Of a DNA stretch of 64,000 nt, positions 33,110-44,465 are shown one piece after another; the stretch's first letter is position 1, and the number at the start of each line of letters is the position of its first letter. The stretch is taken from contig NC_051103.1 in assembly GCF_901709675.1 (NCBI RefSeq), positions 541,501 to 605,500 of the forward strand, in the 5' to 3' direction. The stretch is from Syngnathus acus. Its lineage: Eukaryota; Chordata; Actinopteri; Syngnathiformes; Syngnathidae. The notes below the pieces were generated by a model, which saw only the letters and a program-made list of their open reading frames with translations, did no database searches and was not told the origin of the DNA. A program made the position numbers and the translations under genes.

Positions 33110-36100
33110 CCCCTCCGTGAGTCTCGTCACCTTATCGTGGTGGAGGGGTTTGCGTGCCCCTATGATCCTAGGAGCCATGTTGTCTGGGGCTTCATGCCCC
33201 TGGTAGGGTCACCCATGGCAAACGGGTCCTAGGTGAGGGGCCAGACAAAGCACGGCTCACATTAGCCCCTTATGATGATAAAAACAAATGGATCTCATTT
33301 TCCCTCGCCCGGACGCGGGTCACCGGGGCCCCCCTCTGGAGCCAGGCCTGGAGGCGGGGCTCGAAGGCGAGCGTCTGGTGGCCAGGCCTTCGCCCATGGG
33401 GCCCGGCCGGGCACAGCCCGAAAAGGAAACGTGGGTCCCCCTTCCCATGGGCTCACCACCTGTGGGAGGGGCCAAAGGGGTCGGGTGCAGTGTGAGCTGG
33501 GCGGCGGCCAAAGGCAGGGACCTTGGCGGTCTGATCCCCGGCTGCAGAAGCTGGCTCTTGGGACATGGAATGTCACCTCTCTGGCTGGAAAGGAGCCCGA
33601 GGTGGTGTGCGAGGCAGAAAAGTTCCGACTAGATATAGTCGGACTTGCCTCCACGCACAGTTTGGGTTCCGGTACAAGCCCTCTCGAGAGGGGCTGGACT
33701 CTCTTCCACTCTGGAGTTGCCCACGGTGAGAGGCGTCGCGCAGGTGTGGGTATACTTATTGCCCCCCGCCTGGGCGCCTGTACATTGGGGTTCACCCCGG
33801 TGAACGAGAGGGTAGCCTCCCTCCGGCTTCGGGTGGGAGGACGGGTCCTGACTGTTGTTTGTGTCTATGCACCAAACGGCAGCGCAGAGTACCCACCCTT
33901 CTTGGAGTCCCTGGGGAAGTGCTGGAGAGCGCTCCTTCTGGGGACTCCATCGTTCTACTGGGTGACTTCAATGCTCACGTGGGCAATGACAGTGAGACCT
34001 GGAAGGGCGTGATTGGGAGGAACGGCCCCCCCTATCTGAACCCGAGCGGTGTTCTATTATTGGACTTCTGTGCTCGACACGGATATTCTATAATAAACAC
34101 CATGTTCAAGCATAAGGGTGTCCATGTGTGCACTTGGCACCAGGACACCCTAGGCCGCAGTTCGATGATCGACTTTGTAGTCGTGTCGTCGGATTTGCGG
34201 CCGCATGTTTTGGACACTCGGGCGAAGAGAGGGGCGGAGCTATCAACTGATCACCACCTGGTGGTGGGTTGGCTCCGATGGTGGGGGAAGATGCCGGTCC
34301 GACCTGGCAGACCCAAACGCTCTGTGAGGGTCTGCTGGGAACGTCTGGCAGAATCCCCTGTCAGGAAGAGCTTCAACTCCCACCTCCGGCAGAGCTTTTC
34401 CCACGTCCCGGGGGAGGCGGGGGACATTGAGTCCGAGTGGACCTTGTTCCGCGCCTCCATTGTTTAGGCGGCCGACCGGAGCTGTGGCCGTAAGGTCATT
34501 GGTGTCTGTCGTGGCGGCAATTCCCGAACCCGCTGGTGGACACCGGCGGTAAGGGATGCCGTCAAGCTGAAGAAGGAGTCCTATCGGGCCGTTTTGGCCT
34601 GCGGGACTCCGAAGGCAGCTGACAGGTACCGGATGGCCAAGCGGAACGCGGCTTCGACGGTTGCTGAGGCAAAAACCCGGGCGTGGGAGGAGTTTGGCGA
34701 GGCCATGGAGAATGACTTCCGGACGGCTTCGAGGAAATTCTGGTCCACCATCCGGCGTCTCAGGAGGGGGAAGCAGTGCAACGTCAACACTGTTTACAGT
34801 GGAGATGGCGTGCTGCTGACCTCGACTCGGGACGTCGTGTGTCGGTGGGGAGAATACTTCGAAGACCTCCTCAATTCCACCTACACGCCTTCCATTGTGG
34901 AAGCAGGGCCTGGGGACTCTGAGGCGGACTCTCCAATCTCTGGGGTCGAAGTCACGGAGGTAGTTAAAAAACTCCTCGGTGGCAAGGCCCCGGGGGTGGA
35001 TGAGATCCGCCCGGATTTCTTAAGGGCTCTGGATGTTGTGGGGCGGTCATGGCTGACACGTCTCTACAACATTGCGTGGACATCGGGGACAGTGCCTCTG
35101 GATTGGCAGACTGGGGTGGTGGTTCCCCTCTTTAAGAAGGGGGACCGGAGGGTGTGTTCCAATTACAGGGGAATTACACTCCTCAGCCTCCCTGGTAAGG
35201 TCTATTCAGGGGTGCTGGAGAGGAGGGTCCGTCGGGAGGTCGAACCTCGGATTCAGGAGGAACAGTGTGGCTTTCGTCCTGGCCGTGGAACAGTGGACCA
35301 GCTCTTCACCCTCAGCAGGATCCTCGAGGGTGCATGGGAGTTCGCCCAACTAGTCCACATGTGTTTTGTGGACTTGGAGAAGGCGTTCGACCGTGTCCCT
35401 CGGGAGGTTCTGTGGGGGGTGCTTTGAGAGTACGGGGTACCGAGCCAACTGATAAGGGCGGTTCGGTCCCTGTATCACCGATCCCAGAGTTTGGTCCGCA
35501 TTTCCGGCAGTAAGTCGGATTCGTTCCCAGTGAGGGTTGGACTCCGCCAAGGCTGCCCTTTGTCACCGATTCTGTTCATAATTTTTATGGACAGAATTTC
35601 TAGGCACAGCCGAGGTGTTGAGGGGGGCCGGTTTGGGGACCTCAGCATCGCGTCTCTGCTTTTTGCAGACGACGTGGTGCTGTTGGCTTCTTCAGGCCGT
35701 GATCTCCAGCTCTCACTGGAGCGGCTCGCAGCCGAGTGTGAAGCGGTCGGGATGAGGGTCAGCACCTCCAAATCCGAGTCCATGGGCCTCGATCGGAAAA
35801 GGGTGGAATGCCCTCTGCGGATCGGGGATGAGATCCTGCCCCAAGTGGAGGAGTTTAAGTATCTTGGGGTCTTGTTCACGAGTGAGGGGAGGATGGATCG
35901 GTGCAGCGTCGGCAGTAATGCGGACTCTGTACCGGTCCGTTGTGGTAAAGAGAGAGCTGAGCCAAAAGGCAAAGCGCTCAATTTACCGGTCGATTTACGC
36001 TCCTACCCTCACCTATGGTCACGAGCTATGGGTCGTGACCGAAAGAACGAGATCCCGGATACAAGCGGCCGAAATGAGTTTTCTCCGCAGGATGTCCGGG

Positions 36101-36468
36101 CTCTCCCTGAGAGATAGGGTGAGAAGTTCGGTCATCCGGGAGAGACTCGGAGTAGAGTCGCTACTCCTCCACGTTGAGAGGAGCCAGATGAGGTGGCTCG
36201 GGCATCTCATCAGGATGCCTCCTGGACGCCTCCCTGGAGAAGTGTTCCGGGCATGTCCCACCGGTAGGAGACCCCGGGGACGACCCAGGACGCGCTGGAG
36301 AGACTATGTCTCTCGGCTGGCCTGGGAACGCCTTGGGATCCCCTGGGAGGAGCTGGATGAAGTGGCTGGGGAGAGGGAAGTCTGGGAGTCCCTCCTGAAG
36401 CTGCTGCCCCCGCGACCCGACCTCGGATAAGCGGAAGAAGATGGATGGATGGATGGATGGATGGATGG
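33110..36468 (+). mobile_element. RTE-like LINE B with GATG tail and 11-bp TSD
   Basis: The element starts at CCCCTCCGTGAG and ends in GATG repeats (36439-36468). ATTCCGATTTG at 33099-33109 is repeated exactly at 36469-36479, proving insertion into the Tigger-like element. The GATG tail and domain style suggest an RTE/Rex3-like family; the clade is not certain. It is close to full length. Confidence 0.9.
33540..36430 (+). pseudogene. LINE B endonuclease and reverse transcriptase, several breaks
   Basis: Endonuclease: ALGTWNVTSL near 33555, [14 protein letters not shown] near 33950 (catalytic Asp and Asn), [11 protein letters not shown] near 34170 and STDHHLVV near 34245. Reverse transcriptase: GKAPGVDEIRPDF near 34985, VVVPLFKKGDRR near 35117, FVDLEKAFDRVPRE near 35365, LRQGCPLSPILF near 35540 and the catalytic FADDVVLL near 35665. 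The C-terminus ends near GRPRTRWRDYV at 36300. Breaks: a frameshift near 33915, a TAG at about 34465, a TGA at about 35425 (probably from CGA) and a small deletion with frameshift near 35905. Catalytic residues remain, so few steps separate it from its active parent. Confidence 0.85.
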
Positions 36469-36620
36469 ATTCCGATTTGTTCGAGAACCTGGACGTTGGA
36501 AAACCGAGGTTTGACTGTAAAATAAATAGATGCAGCTCACTGACAAGTGCCGCTATTTGAGCTAATTTTAGAACAGTCCTGTGGGCAACTCATGCGGTCC
36601 TCCGTGTTGGTGACCCCTGG

Positions 36621-37753
36621 AATAGACCTTACCACAGAGGCTGAGGAGTGTGATTCTTCTGTAGTTGGAACACATCTCCATTCCTAAAAACTGGAACCAT
36701 CACCCCAGTCTGCCAATCCAGAGGCACTGTCCATGCAATGTTGTAGAGGCGTGTCAGCCAAGACAGCCCCATAACATCCAGAGCCTTTAAGAACTCCGGG
36801 CATATCTCATCAGCTCGTCCTTGCGTTCGAGGAACTTTTTAACTACCTCGGCGACTTCGACCCCAGAGATTGAAGAGTCCACCTCAGAGTCTTGAGGCCT
36901 TGCTTCCACAAAGGAATTGAGGAGGTCTTCTAACTATTCTCCCAGCCAACTCAAGACATCCCAAGTCTAGATCAGCACCACACCGTCTCTACTGTACACA
37001 GTATTAATGATGCACTGCTTCCCTCTTCTGAAATACCGGATGGTGGACCAGAATATCCTCGAAGCCGTCCGGAGGTTATTCTCCATGGCCTCGCTGAACT
37101 CTTCCCATGGCTCAGCAACCGCCGAAGCCGCATTCCGCTTGGCTAACCGGTACCTGTCGGCTGCCTACAAAGTCCCACAAGCCAAAACAGCCTGATAGGA
37201 CTCCTTCAACTTGACGGCTTCCCTTACTGTTGGTGTCCACTAGCGGGTTCAAGGGTTTCCGCCATGACAGGCACTGACCACCTTATGGCCACAGCTCCAG
37301 TCAGCCGCCACTCAGACTCAATGTCCCCCGCCTGTGGGAAAAGGTCTGCCAGAAGTGAGAGTTGAAGCGCTTTCTGACAGGGAATTCTGCCAGACGTTCC
37401 CAGCAGACCCAAATGTACTGTGAGGGCCGCCATGACAGGCACCGACCATGACAGGCACCGACCCCTTACGGCCACAGCTCTGGTCGGCCGCCTCAACAAT
37501 GGAGGTCCCCTCGTCTCCCTTGGGATGTGGGAAAAGCTCCTCCGGAGGTGGGAGTTGAAGGTCTTTCTGACAGGGGACTCTGCAGATGTTCCCAGCAGAC
37601 CCTCACAGTACGTTTGGGTCTGCCAGGTCGGACTGGCATCTTCCCCTACCATCGGAGCCAACGCACCACCAAGTGGTGATCAGTTGATAGCTCCACCCCT
37701 CTCTTCACCCGAGTCTCCAAAACACGTGCCTACAAATCTGATCACATGACAAC
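36621..37753 (-). pseudogene. RTE-like LINE A, middle fragment
   Basis: This minus-strand piece matches LINE B from the connector and polymerase start (around 36700, DWQTGV region) back to the end of the endonuclease (about 37690, ELSTDHHLV). A duplicated stretch at 37290-37640 repeats the RPGRPKR-like connector twice. It is heavily decayed and joins 32091 across the hAT and 47811 across the copia element. Confidence 0.75.
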
Positions 37754-37873
37754 TATTGAATTTCACGAGCATTTATTGAACTGAAACACGGAGCATACAT
37801 AGCACCACAAAGTGGCAGTATTTCACATCCTGACCGGCATTAACCTGGATTGTTAAATTACTGTATTACAACA
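37754..37873 (-). repeat. copia LTR (3' in element sense)
   Basis: A 120-bp repeat, sense start TGTTGTAATACAG and end GAAATTCAATA. A purine-rich 'aattaagtgggag' lies just upstream in sense orientation and fits a polypurine tract. Confidence 0.9.
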
Positions 37874-38016
37874 CTCCCACTTAATTTTACAATAAACTAA
37901 AGTCTTACTTTCTTTAACTTAAATCACGTAGGAGATGTATTAAACTTAGTCTCTTCTCTTAGAGTATAAGTCTAAAGGCAAAGTAAGCTAACCTCCTGGA
38001 CTAGCACGTCCCAAAC

Positions 38017-38730
38017 ATGGGTCCGAAGAAGGCATCAACGGCTCCCCTCTCTTCGGTGGAGGAGGTCGAAGATATTAAAAAGGCGTTGGACTTCCTCACT
38101 GAAGAAGTCTCGGCTGTCAGGCTGGAGCAGAAAGCTATCCTTAAGCTGGTTGAGGAGGTTAAAGCTCTCCGCATCCAGAATGCGGAAAATGAAAATAAAA
38201 TCACCTTCCTGGAAAGCAGGGTTGCTGACCTGGAGCAATACACCAGGATTAACGATGTGATCATCTCCGGAGTCAACATCAAAGCCCGGTCATACGCCCG
38301 GGCATTGGCTGCTGGCGAGGGAGGTGAGCCCGGTGAACTGGATGTTAGCTCCACGGAGCAACAGGTGGCTACTTTCCTGCAGTCCAAGGGAATACAGCTG
38401 GACTGCGATAACATCGAAGCTTGCCACCCTCTGCCCAAGAGGAGCCCCGGAGACAAACCCGCTGTCATCATGCGGTTTGTCAACAAAAAACACAAGATTG
38501 CACTATTAAAACAAGGAAGAAAGCTGAGAGGAACCGACGTCTACATCAATGAGCACCTGACCAAGCGCAACGCTGATATTGCCAAAAAAGCACGCTACCT
38601 GAAGAAGCAGAAAAAAATTCAACATACCTGGACTACAAACTGTAAAATATTTATCAAGCTCAATGGAACACCGGAGGAAGCAAAAGTGCTGATGGTAAGA
38701 AGTATCGAGGAGCTGGATAGATACCAATGA
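38017..38730 (+). CDS. Rex1/CR1-like LINE ORF1 protein
   Basis: An intact 237-codon frame begins MGPKKASTAPLSSVEEVEDI. Residues about 10-75 form a coiled coil (KLVEEVKALRIQNAENENK) ending at ESRVADLEQYTR. An RNA-binding-like part follows: DVIISGVNIK near 83, VIMRFVNKKHKIALLK near 155, and TDVYINEHLTKRNADIAKKA near 176. ORF1 proteins of this kind trimerise, coat the LINE RNA and act as nucleic-acid chaperones in the cytoplasm. ORF2 starts 40 bp downstream. No break was seen. A degenerate relative lies at 49050-49910. Confidence 0.8.
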   Translation: MGPKKASTAPLSSVEEVEDIKKALDFLTEEVSAVRLEQKAILKLVEEVKALRIQNAENENKITFLESRVADLEQYTRINDVIISGVNIKARSYARALAAGEGGEPGELDVSSTEQQVATFLQSKGIQLDCDNIEACHPLPKRSPGDKPAVIMRFVNKKHKIALLKQGRKLRGTDVYINEHLTKRNADIAKKARYLKKQKKIQHTWTTNCKIFIKLNGTPEEAKVLMVRSIEELDRYQ

Positions 38731-39610
38731 TCATCATGCAGGACTGTAAGGTAAACTCTACTCACAACCATGACACACACCGAAAGAAGTCAAGCATCTA
38801 CACTTGAAGACAACAGTAACATAACTCAGAGGATTAGTGAACACGACAAACTGGAACTCCAATCATTTCAATACACTGACCACAGTTCACTGGATATGGA
38901 ACATGATATAGACCCGGATAACAACTTCTTCAACTCAATCAACAATAACTGCAGTTACTATACTGATGAAGAATTTAATAGAATCAATAAAGATAGCAAA
39001 CTGTCTATTATACATATTAACAGTAGGAGTCTGTATGCCAACTTTACAAACATTAAGGATTATCTTCATCAGTTTACTCGCCCATTCAACATTATTGCAA
39101 TAACGGAAACATGGAACACAGTAAAAGGGGCGGACTTTGAGCTGGAGGGATATGACTTTATACACATAGATCGACAAAACAAGGGTGGAGGAGGAGTTGC
39201 GATCTATGTGGAAAAGACATTAAACGTCAGGGTGATACAGGATATGTCAATGGTAGTTAACAACATATTGGAATGCATAACAATTGAAATACTCAAAGAA
39301 AAAAAGAAAAATGTAATCATCAGCTGCATATATCGGACACCAGGTTCTAGCATTGAACTGTTCACAGAATGGATGGAGGAGGTGTTTTCAAAAATCAGTT
39401 GCAAAACAATTTTCATCTGTGGAGACTTCAACATTGATTTACTCAATCCAAACAAGCACAAACTGACCAAACACTTTGTTAACACAATATATAGCATGAA
39501 CTTGTATCCAAAAATCACTGGACCAACCAGAATAACTTCTCACTGTGCCACTCTTATTGATAATATATTCACAAATGACATTTTAAACAACACAATAAGT
39601 GGGTTATTAC

Positions 39611-39932
39611 CAGCTCAGTGGTCTAGTGGTAGAGTGTCCGCCCTGAGACTGGAAGGTTGTGGGTTCAAACCCCGGCCGGGTCATGCCAAAGACTATAAAA
39701 ATGGGACCCATTGCCTCCCTGCTTGGCACTCAGCATTAAAGGGTTGGAATTGGGGGGTTAGATCACCAACTGATTCCCGAGCGCGGCGCCGCTGCTGCTC
39801 ACTGCTCCCCTCTCCCCCAGGGGATGGATTAAAATCACACGGGGATGGGTTAAATGCAGAGGACAAATTTCACCACACCCAGGTGTGTGTGTGACGATCA
39901 TTGGGACTTTAATCTTAATCTTTAATCTTAAT
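39611..39932 (+). mobile_element. full-length tRNA-derived SINE
   Basis: A complete copy: a tRNA-like head with an A-box-like TGGTCTAGTGGTAGAG (39620-39635) and a B-box-like GGTTCAAACCCC (39662-39673), then the body and a TCTTTAA-type tail. The head supplies an internal RNA polymerase III promoter. It inserted at a TTA in the endonuclease ORF. Confidence 0.9.
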
Positions 39933-40775
39933 TAGTCAGCGACATCAGTGACCATTTGCCAGTTTTTATGGTTTTTGATGACAACTATAAAAGTACTCAA
40001 CCGGCCAAAAAACAGGAATACAGAAGAATTAAAACAGAAGAAACAATAAACGCATTTAAAAATGGTTTAATGTCACAAAACTGGGATAATATATACGAAT
40101 TCTTAAAAATTTTCAAAAGGTTATATGACAAATACTGCCCTGTAAAAGTAAATAATAGGAAACTAAAGTATGTAGATCATCCCTAGATCACAAAGGGCTT
40201 ACAAAATGCCTGTAAAAAGAAGAATACACTTTATAGAGAATTTATAAGACAGAGAACTAAAGAGTCAGAAAATAAATACAAACAATATAAGAATAAACTA
40301 ACTAATATTAAAAGAGCTGCTAGAAAAGAATACTATAGTAAAATATTAAATGATAATAAAAATAACACCAAAGAAATATGGAATATAATGAATACTGTAA
40401 TAAAAAATGGCTCTAAAAAAATTAATTATCCTAAATATTTTATTATCAATAACACTGAGAAGCATGATATGCAAGAAGTGGCTGATAACTTTAATAAATT
40501 CTTTGTAAGTGTGGGACCTGATCTGGCCAAACAAATCTCAGATTCAGTAACAACTGAGGAGCAGTGTAATAGTTTAATAGATAGGAATCTGAGCTCAATG
40601 TTCCTCAAAGCAGCGGATGAGAAAGAAATTATAAAGATAGTTTCCCAATGCACAAACAAGACATCCAAAGACTGTGATGACATTGATATGACTACTGTAA
40701 AACGAGTGATTGAGGGGATTTCTAAACCATTGACATACATCTGTAACCTATCATTTCAGACCGGTATATTTCCAG

Positions 40776-41609
40776 TGTAAAACGCGCACTTTTTAATAAA
40801 GTGCCACCGGCTTCCCATCAAAGGGTTCGACAAGCCGGGGTGAAGGGACTCGTCCGTATCTAACCACCCGAGTTAAATTAATTCTACCAGAACCAATCTA
40901 ATTTCTATATGACGCCAATCCCTCTCAAGTCATCCGACGCGCGAGCCGAGTAACTCAATTCGAGGCGAGTCGTCGCGCCCGCTCTGTGTCCGGGCAACAT
41001 ATTTATAGGCTTCTGGCATTATCTCATCGTAATATGTAGGTGCACCACTGGTTGTCTTGGCAACCTTGCTTCAAGCAGCAACCACTGCGCCTGACCGCAG
41101 TGCGTCACCGGATGCAGATGTTTCCCGTTTTGCTCGTTCTTTCTTTCACTATTAGCCCTTAATGTCTCCTCTCAACTTAATACATTCAAGTATGGATGGA
41201 ACACCAATGTTAAATACAGGTTGGACAAAACATTGCAACATGAATCACATATATCTTGTCTAATAAAGATCAATCTCAACACATAATAGTACTTAACACA
41301 ATAATGGGTTCCTCCAACTTAAACACATATATTGATATTGCTCAAGCTGTTACATCTTAAAATTATGGCATAGCAAACTCATATTCCAAAATTGTGCGTT
41401 GCTATGTGTTTGAACAGGTCGTGTCCTCCCAATTGCTAACAATTTAATTTATTAGATTTGTTAATTTCCATCAGGTCACCCCTATGTCAAGCTTTAACAC
41501 CATCTCCTGGTGAAATTTTGAACTACTACATGTTTTGGGATAGCCAATGTGCCTGGGCCAAATTCAATACCTAATTTTACACCATCTCGTACCACCATGC
41601 CACTTGACA
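40776..41609. repeat. solo LTR, 834 bp, 4-bp TSD CCAG
   Basis: It begins TGTAAAAC and ends CTTGACA, with CCAG at 40772-40775 and 41610-41613. It is homologous to the 1.6-kb LTR at 51091-52698 but lacks its middle. Four-base duplications are usual for ERV1-type (gammaretrovirus-like) integrations. No internal coding region. Confidence 0.9.
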
Positions 41610-43119
41610 CCAGATAAAATCAAAATAGCAAAAATCATACCTTTGTATAAAACCGGGAACAAACACCACTTCACAAACTACAGACCTGTATCATTACTAT
41701 CACAATTTTCTAAAATACTGGAAAAACTTTTCAATAACCGACTGGACAAATTTATAGATAAATATAAAGTACTCACTGAAAGTCAATATGGATTTAGATC
41801 CAACAGAGCAACATCACTGGCACTAATTGACTCAGTGGAGGAAATTACTAACGCAACAGACCTAAAACAATATACAGTTGGGATATTCATAGATCTAAGA
41901 AAGGCATTTGACACAATAAATCATGAAATATTATTCAATAAATTACATCGGTATGGCATCAGGGGGAAACCCTTAGAGTGGATCAAGGGTTATTTAACAA
42001 AAAGGAAGCAGTTTGTGAAGTTGGGTGACACTTGTTCAACGGGTTTGGACATTATTTGTGGCGTCCCTCAGGGGTCAGTGTTGGGCCCTAAACTTTTTAT
42101 GTTATATATAAATGATATATGCAAGGTATTTTGAAGATGGTTTTGTTTGCAGATGACGCAAATATTTTTTGTTCTGGTAGTGATTTACACACCTTAACAA
42201 GACTAATAAATAATGAGTTAAGCAAATTAAAGGTATGGTTGGACAGCAATAAATTATCCTTAAACCTAAGCAAAACAAGAATAATACTTTTTGGTAATCA
42301 CAGAACTAATTTGAAACTAGAGATAAAGCTGGATGGGGTTAGTATTGAAAGAGTGAATGAGATTAAAATTTTAGGGGTGACAATAGATAAGATCAGTTGG
42401 AAATCACAAGTTAGTATGTACAAACTAAAATCTCAAGATGCATCGCAGTATTAAATACAGCAAAACAGGCTCTGGATCATAAATCACTCCGCAGCCTTTA
42501 TAATACACTAGTTCTTCCATATTTCATGTATTGTGTAGAAATCTGGGGTAATAATTACATAAGCACAATATATCCACTTATTATTTTACAAAAAAAAAGC
42601 AATACGGATCATTCATGGGGCAGGATACAGGGATCACACAAATTCATTATTCTTAGAGTCAAAACTCATCAAACTCAAAGATATAGTGGAATTCCGGACA
42701 GCACAAATACTTTACAAAGCAAAAAATAATCTGTTGCCAACTAATATTCAGAATCTTTTCACTGGAAGGGAAGGGGTTATAATTTAAGGGGGACATTTAA
42801 TTACAGGATAAGGAAGGCACGCACAACAAAAAAAACATTCTGTATTTCAATATGTGGAGTTAAGTTATGGAATACTTTGGAGGAAACGCTCAGGGAATGT
42901 TCAAACATCTATCAGTTTAAAAAAAGATATAAAGAAGAAATTATTTTTACAAGGTACAGAAATGAGGGTGTATGAGTATCATGGGGTGCTTAGTAATTAT
43001 TGATTTACGTTTCTTTGTTGGTTTTGTTTGTCTGTTTGTCATTGTTTTGTTCATGCTGTTGTTTGTTTTCATTTTGTTTAATTTTATCATTCAGGTATCT
43101 TTGTGTTGTATTTGAGGTA

Positions 43120-43489
43120 TGTATGTATGTTAAATGTCTGTGTGTGAGATATACGTACGTATGTATTAATATTGTGTAGGTACATGTTTAGTGTCTAGCG
43201 AGCAGCAGGTGGGAGATAATTTAGTAATTTAGTATTTTGTTGGGATAACTGAGGCAAAATGATTTATGGCTGGGTATTTAGGGATTATTAAAAGGGGGTG
43301 GGATTAAATAAATTATACTTCTTCCCACTCCTTTTCAGGCATGTGAATGTGATTTATGGTTTCTTTGTGGTTATATCTTCATTGCTACTCTTTTAGTTTG
43401 TTTGTGTGTATGTATGTGTATATATGTATATTTTTTTTTATATGTATATATATGTATATGTATGTATGTATGTCTGTATGTGTATATAC
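43120..43489. repeat. TATG/TGTA simple-repeat-rich LINE 3' region
   Basis: Interrupted TATGTATG and TGTATATA runs in the LINE 3' untranslated region, dense from about 43400. Confidence 0.7.
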
Positions 43490-44261
43490 TAGGGGTGTAA
43501 CGATTCATCGATACACATCGATTAATCGATATAATGCTCTACGATTTATTGGCATCGATGCTAAACGTAAACATCGATTTATATCGCCGTGTTTGACCTC
43601 GGACATTAGACACGACTTTATTTTGAAATCCAGTTCATTGTTGCTTGCTTCCTCTTTCCGGGAGCAGTACGCGGCGTGCTGTGTTGTGAGCAGAGCAGGC
43701 ACGTGAAAGGGGAGCCGACAACTACGCGGCTCCTGGGCTGGTGCTATGGCTAGTGTCCAAGAAGACGAGGAAATTCGCTCCCCTTTGGGCTTCAAGTCAT
43801 TCGTTTGGAAGCACTTTGGATTCCAAAGAAAAGATGGCTCAACGGACAATTAAAATTATTGTAAATAAATAGTTCAGTAATGCACTTTAAAGTTAATGGT
43901 ATTACAAAAAAAGAAAGAATATTCATTTTTCTTTACTTATATGAGAAAAAATATAGGAATTCGATAAAGTTCAGTGTTAAAATAAGCACTTTGTATACTA
44001 CAATACTCTTGTAATTTCCTAAATAAAGAGTTTGCAGTACCTTGTTGATTTTGCGTATGAATTGTTATAAATCAGGATATTGTTCTATATTTTTTATTTA
44101 AAAAAAATAAATAAATAAAAAAATATCGATCGTGGAGCACTATATCGTGATGTATCGTGAATGAATCACAGCAGGCTTTAAGATATCGGCAATAATCGTA
44201 TCGTGGTCCTTCGTATCGATATGATATCGTATCGTGACAAAACCCGCGATTTACACCCCTA
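43490..44261 (+). mobile_element. hAT element with 8-bp TSD GTATATAC
   Basis: Ends TAGGGGTGTAACGATTCATC and, inverted, GCGATTTACACCCCTA. GTATATAC lies at 43482-43489 and 44262-44269. Subterminal 'atcgat' and 'tatcgta' motifs are rich at both ends. A 35-codon relic at 43746-43853 (MASVQEDEEIRSPLGFKSFV, then WKHFGF) is the start of a ZBED-type BED finger cut off before its Cys ligands. Confidence 0.9.
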
Positions 44262-44465
44262 GTATATACGTGTATGTATATGCATGTATTTTGTCATGTC
44301 TTTTCATTGTGTACAGTAATAATTTTTTTTTCCACGTTTGAAATAAACGAAACGAAACGAAGTCCCCTTTTTAACAAACTTGAAAAGTAATACTAGAATA
44401 CTAGCAAGCCATTTTAATTCCGCTTTTTTCTTTTTACCTCATTTACCAGTAGTCTTAATTTAGGC

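Larger units (their letters stand above)
32273..36517 (-). mobile_element. Tigger-like element, copy 2, split by a LINE
   Basis: Ends CAGTCAAACCTTGGTTTTTG and CCGAGGTTTGACTG with TA on both sides (32271-32272, 36518-36519). Minus-strand content matches copy 1, including two internal repeat units (32455-32830) and the MPPKKAS start relic near 32925. A LINE at 33110-36468 interrupts it. Confidence 0.9.
32092..36620. mobile_element. hAT element with 8-bp TSD AATAGACC, holding further elements
   Basis: Ends ATGGGTCACCAACC and GTTGGTGACCCCTGG are inverted repeats with a worn first pair. AATAGACC occurs at 32084-32091 and 36621-36628. Its own sequence is only the outer parts (32092-32272 and 36518-36620), and the rest is a Tigger-like element with a LINE inside. 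Confidence 0.9.
38770..42470 (+). pseudogene. Rex1/CR1-like LINE ORF2 in pieces
   Basis: The endonuclease frame (38770-39609) has IIHINSRSLYANF, ITETWNT, GGGGVAIYVEK and the catalytic FICGDFNIDLL. The SINE then interrupts it. The frame resumes at about 39937 with SDISDHLPVFMVF, the catalytic SDH, and goes on to a TAG near 40185. 40200-40775 holds the connector up to NLSFQTGIFPV, where a solo LTR is inserted. 41614-42134 holds the polymerase: IAKIIPLYKTGN, ESQYGFRSNRATSLAL, IFIDLRKAFDTINHE and CGVPQGSVLGPKLF. After a TGA near 42132 the catalytic FADDANIFC follows. The breaks are two insertions, at least two stops and 3' frameshifts. Confidence 0.85.
38000..44350 (+). mobile_element. Rex1/CR1-like LINE, nearly full length, three insertions
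   Basis: A short leader, ORF1 and ORF2 are followed by a 3' end ('taaattatacttcttcccac' near 43308) and a tail of AAACG-type repeats near 44340-44358. It is inserted in the copia element. It is itself interrupted by a SINE (39611), a solo LTR (40776) and a hAT (43490). The left limit is approximate, and a target duplication could not be fixed. Confidence 0.8.

Noticed and set aside
33295-33795. 166-codon minus-strand frame
   Set aside because: Antisense shadow of the GC-rich RTE-like LINE 5' region; Pro/Arg-rich and without motifs.
39640-39894. C-terminal extension of the LINE endonuclease frame, and identical peptides at 59226-59503, 47478-47752 and elsewhere
   Set aside because: The peptide is a translation of the SINE and appears wherever the SINE is inserted.
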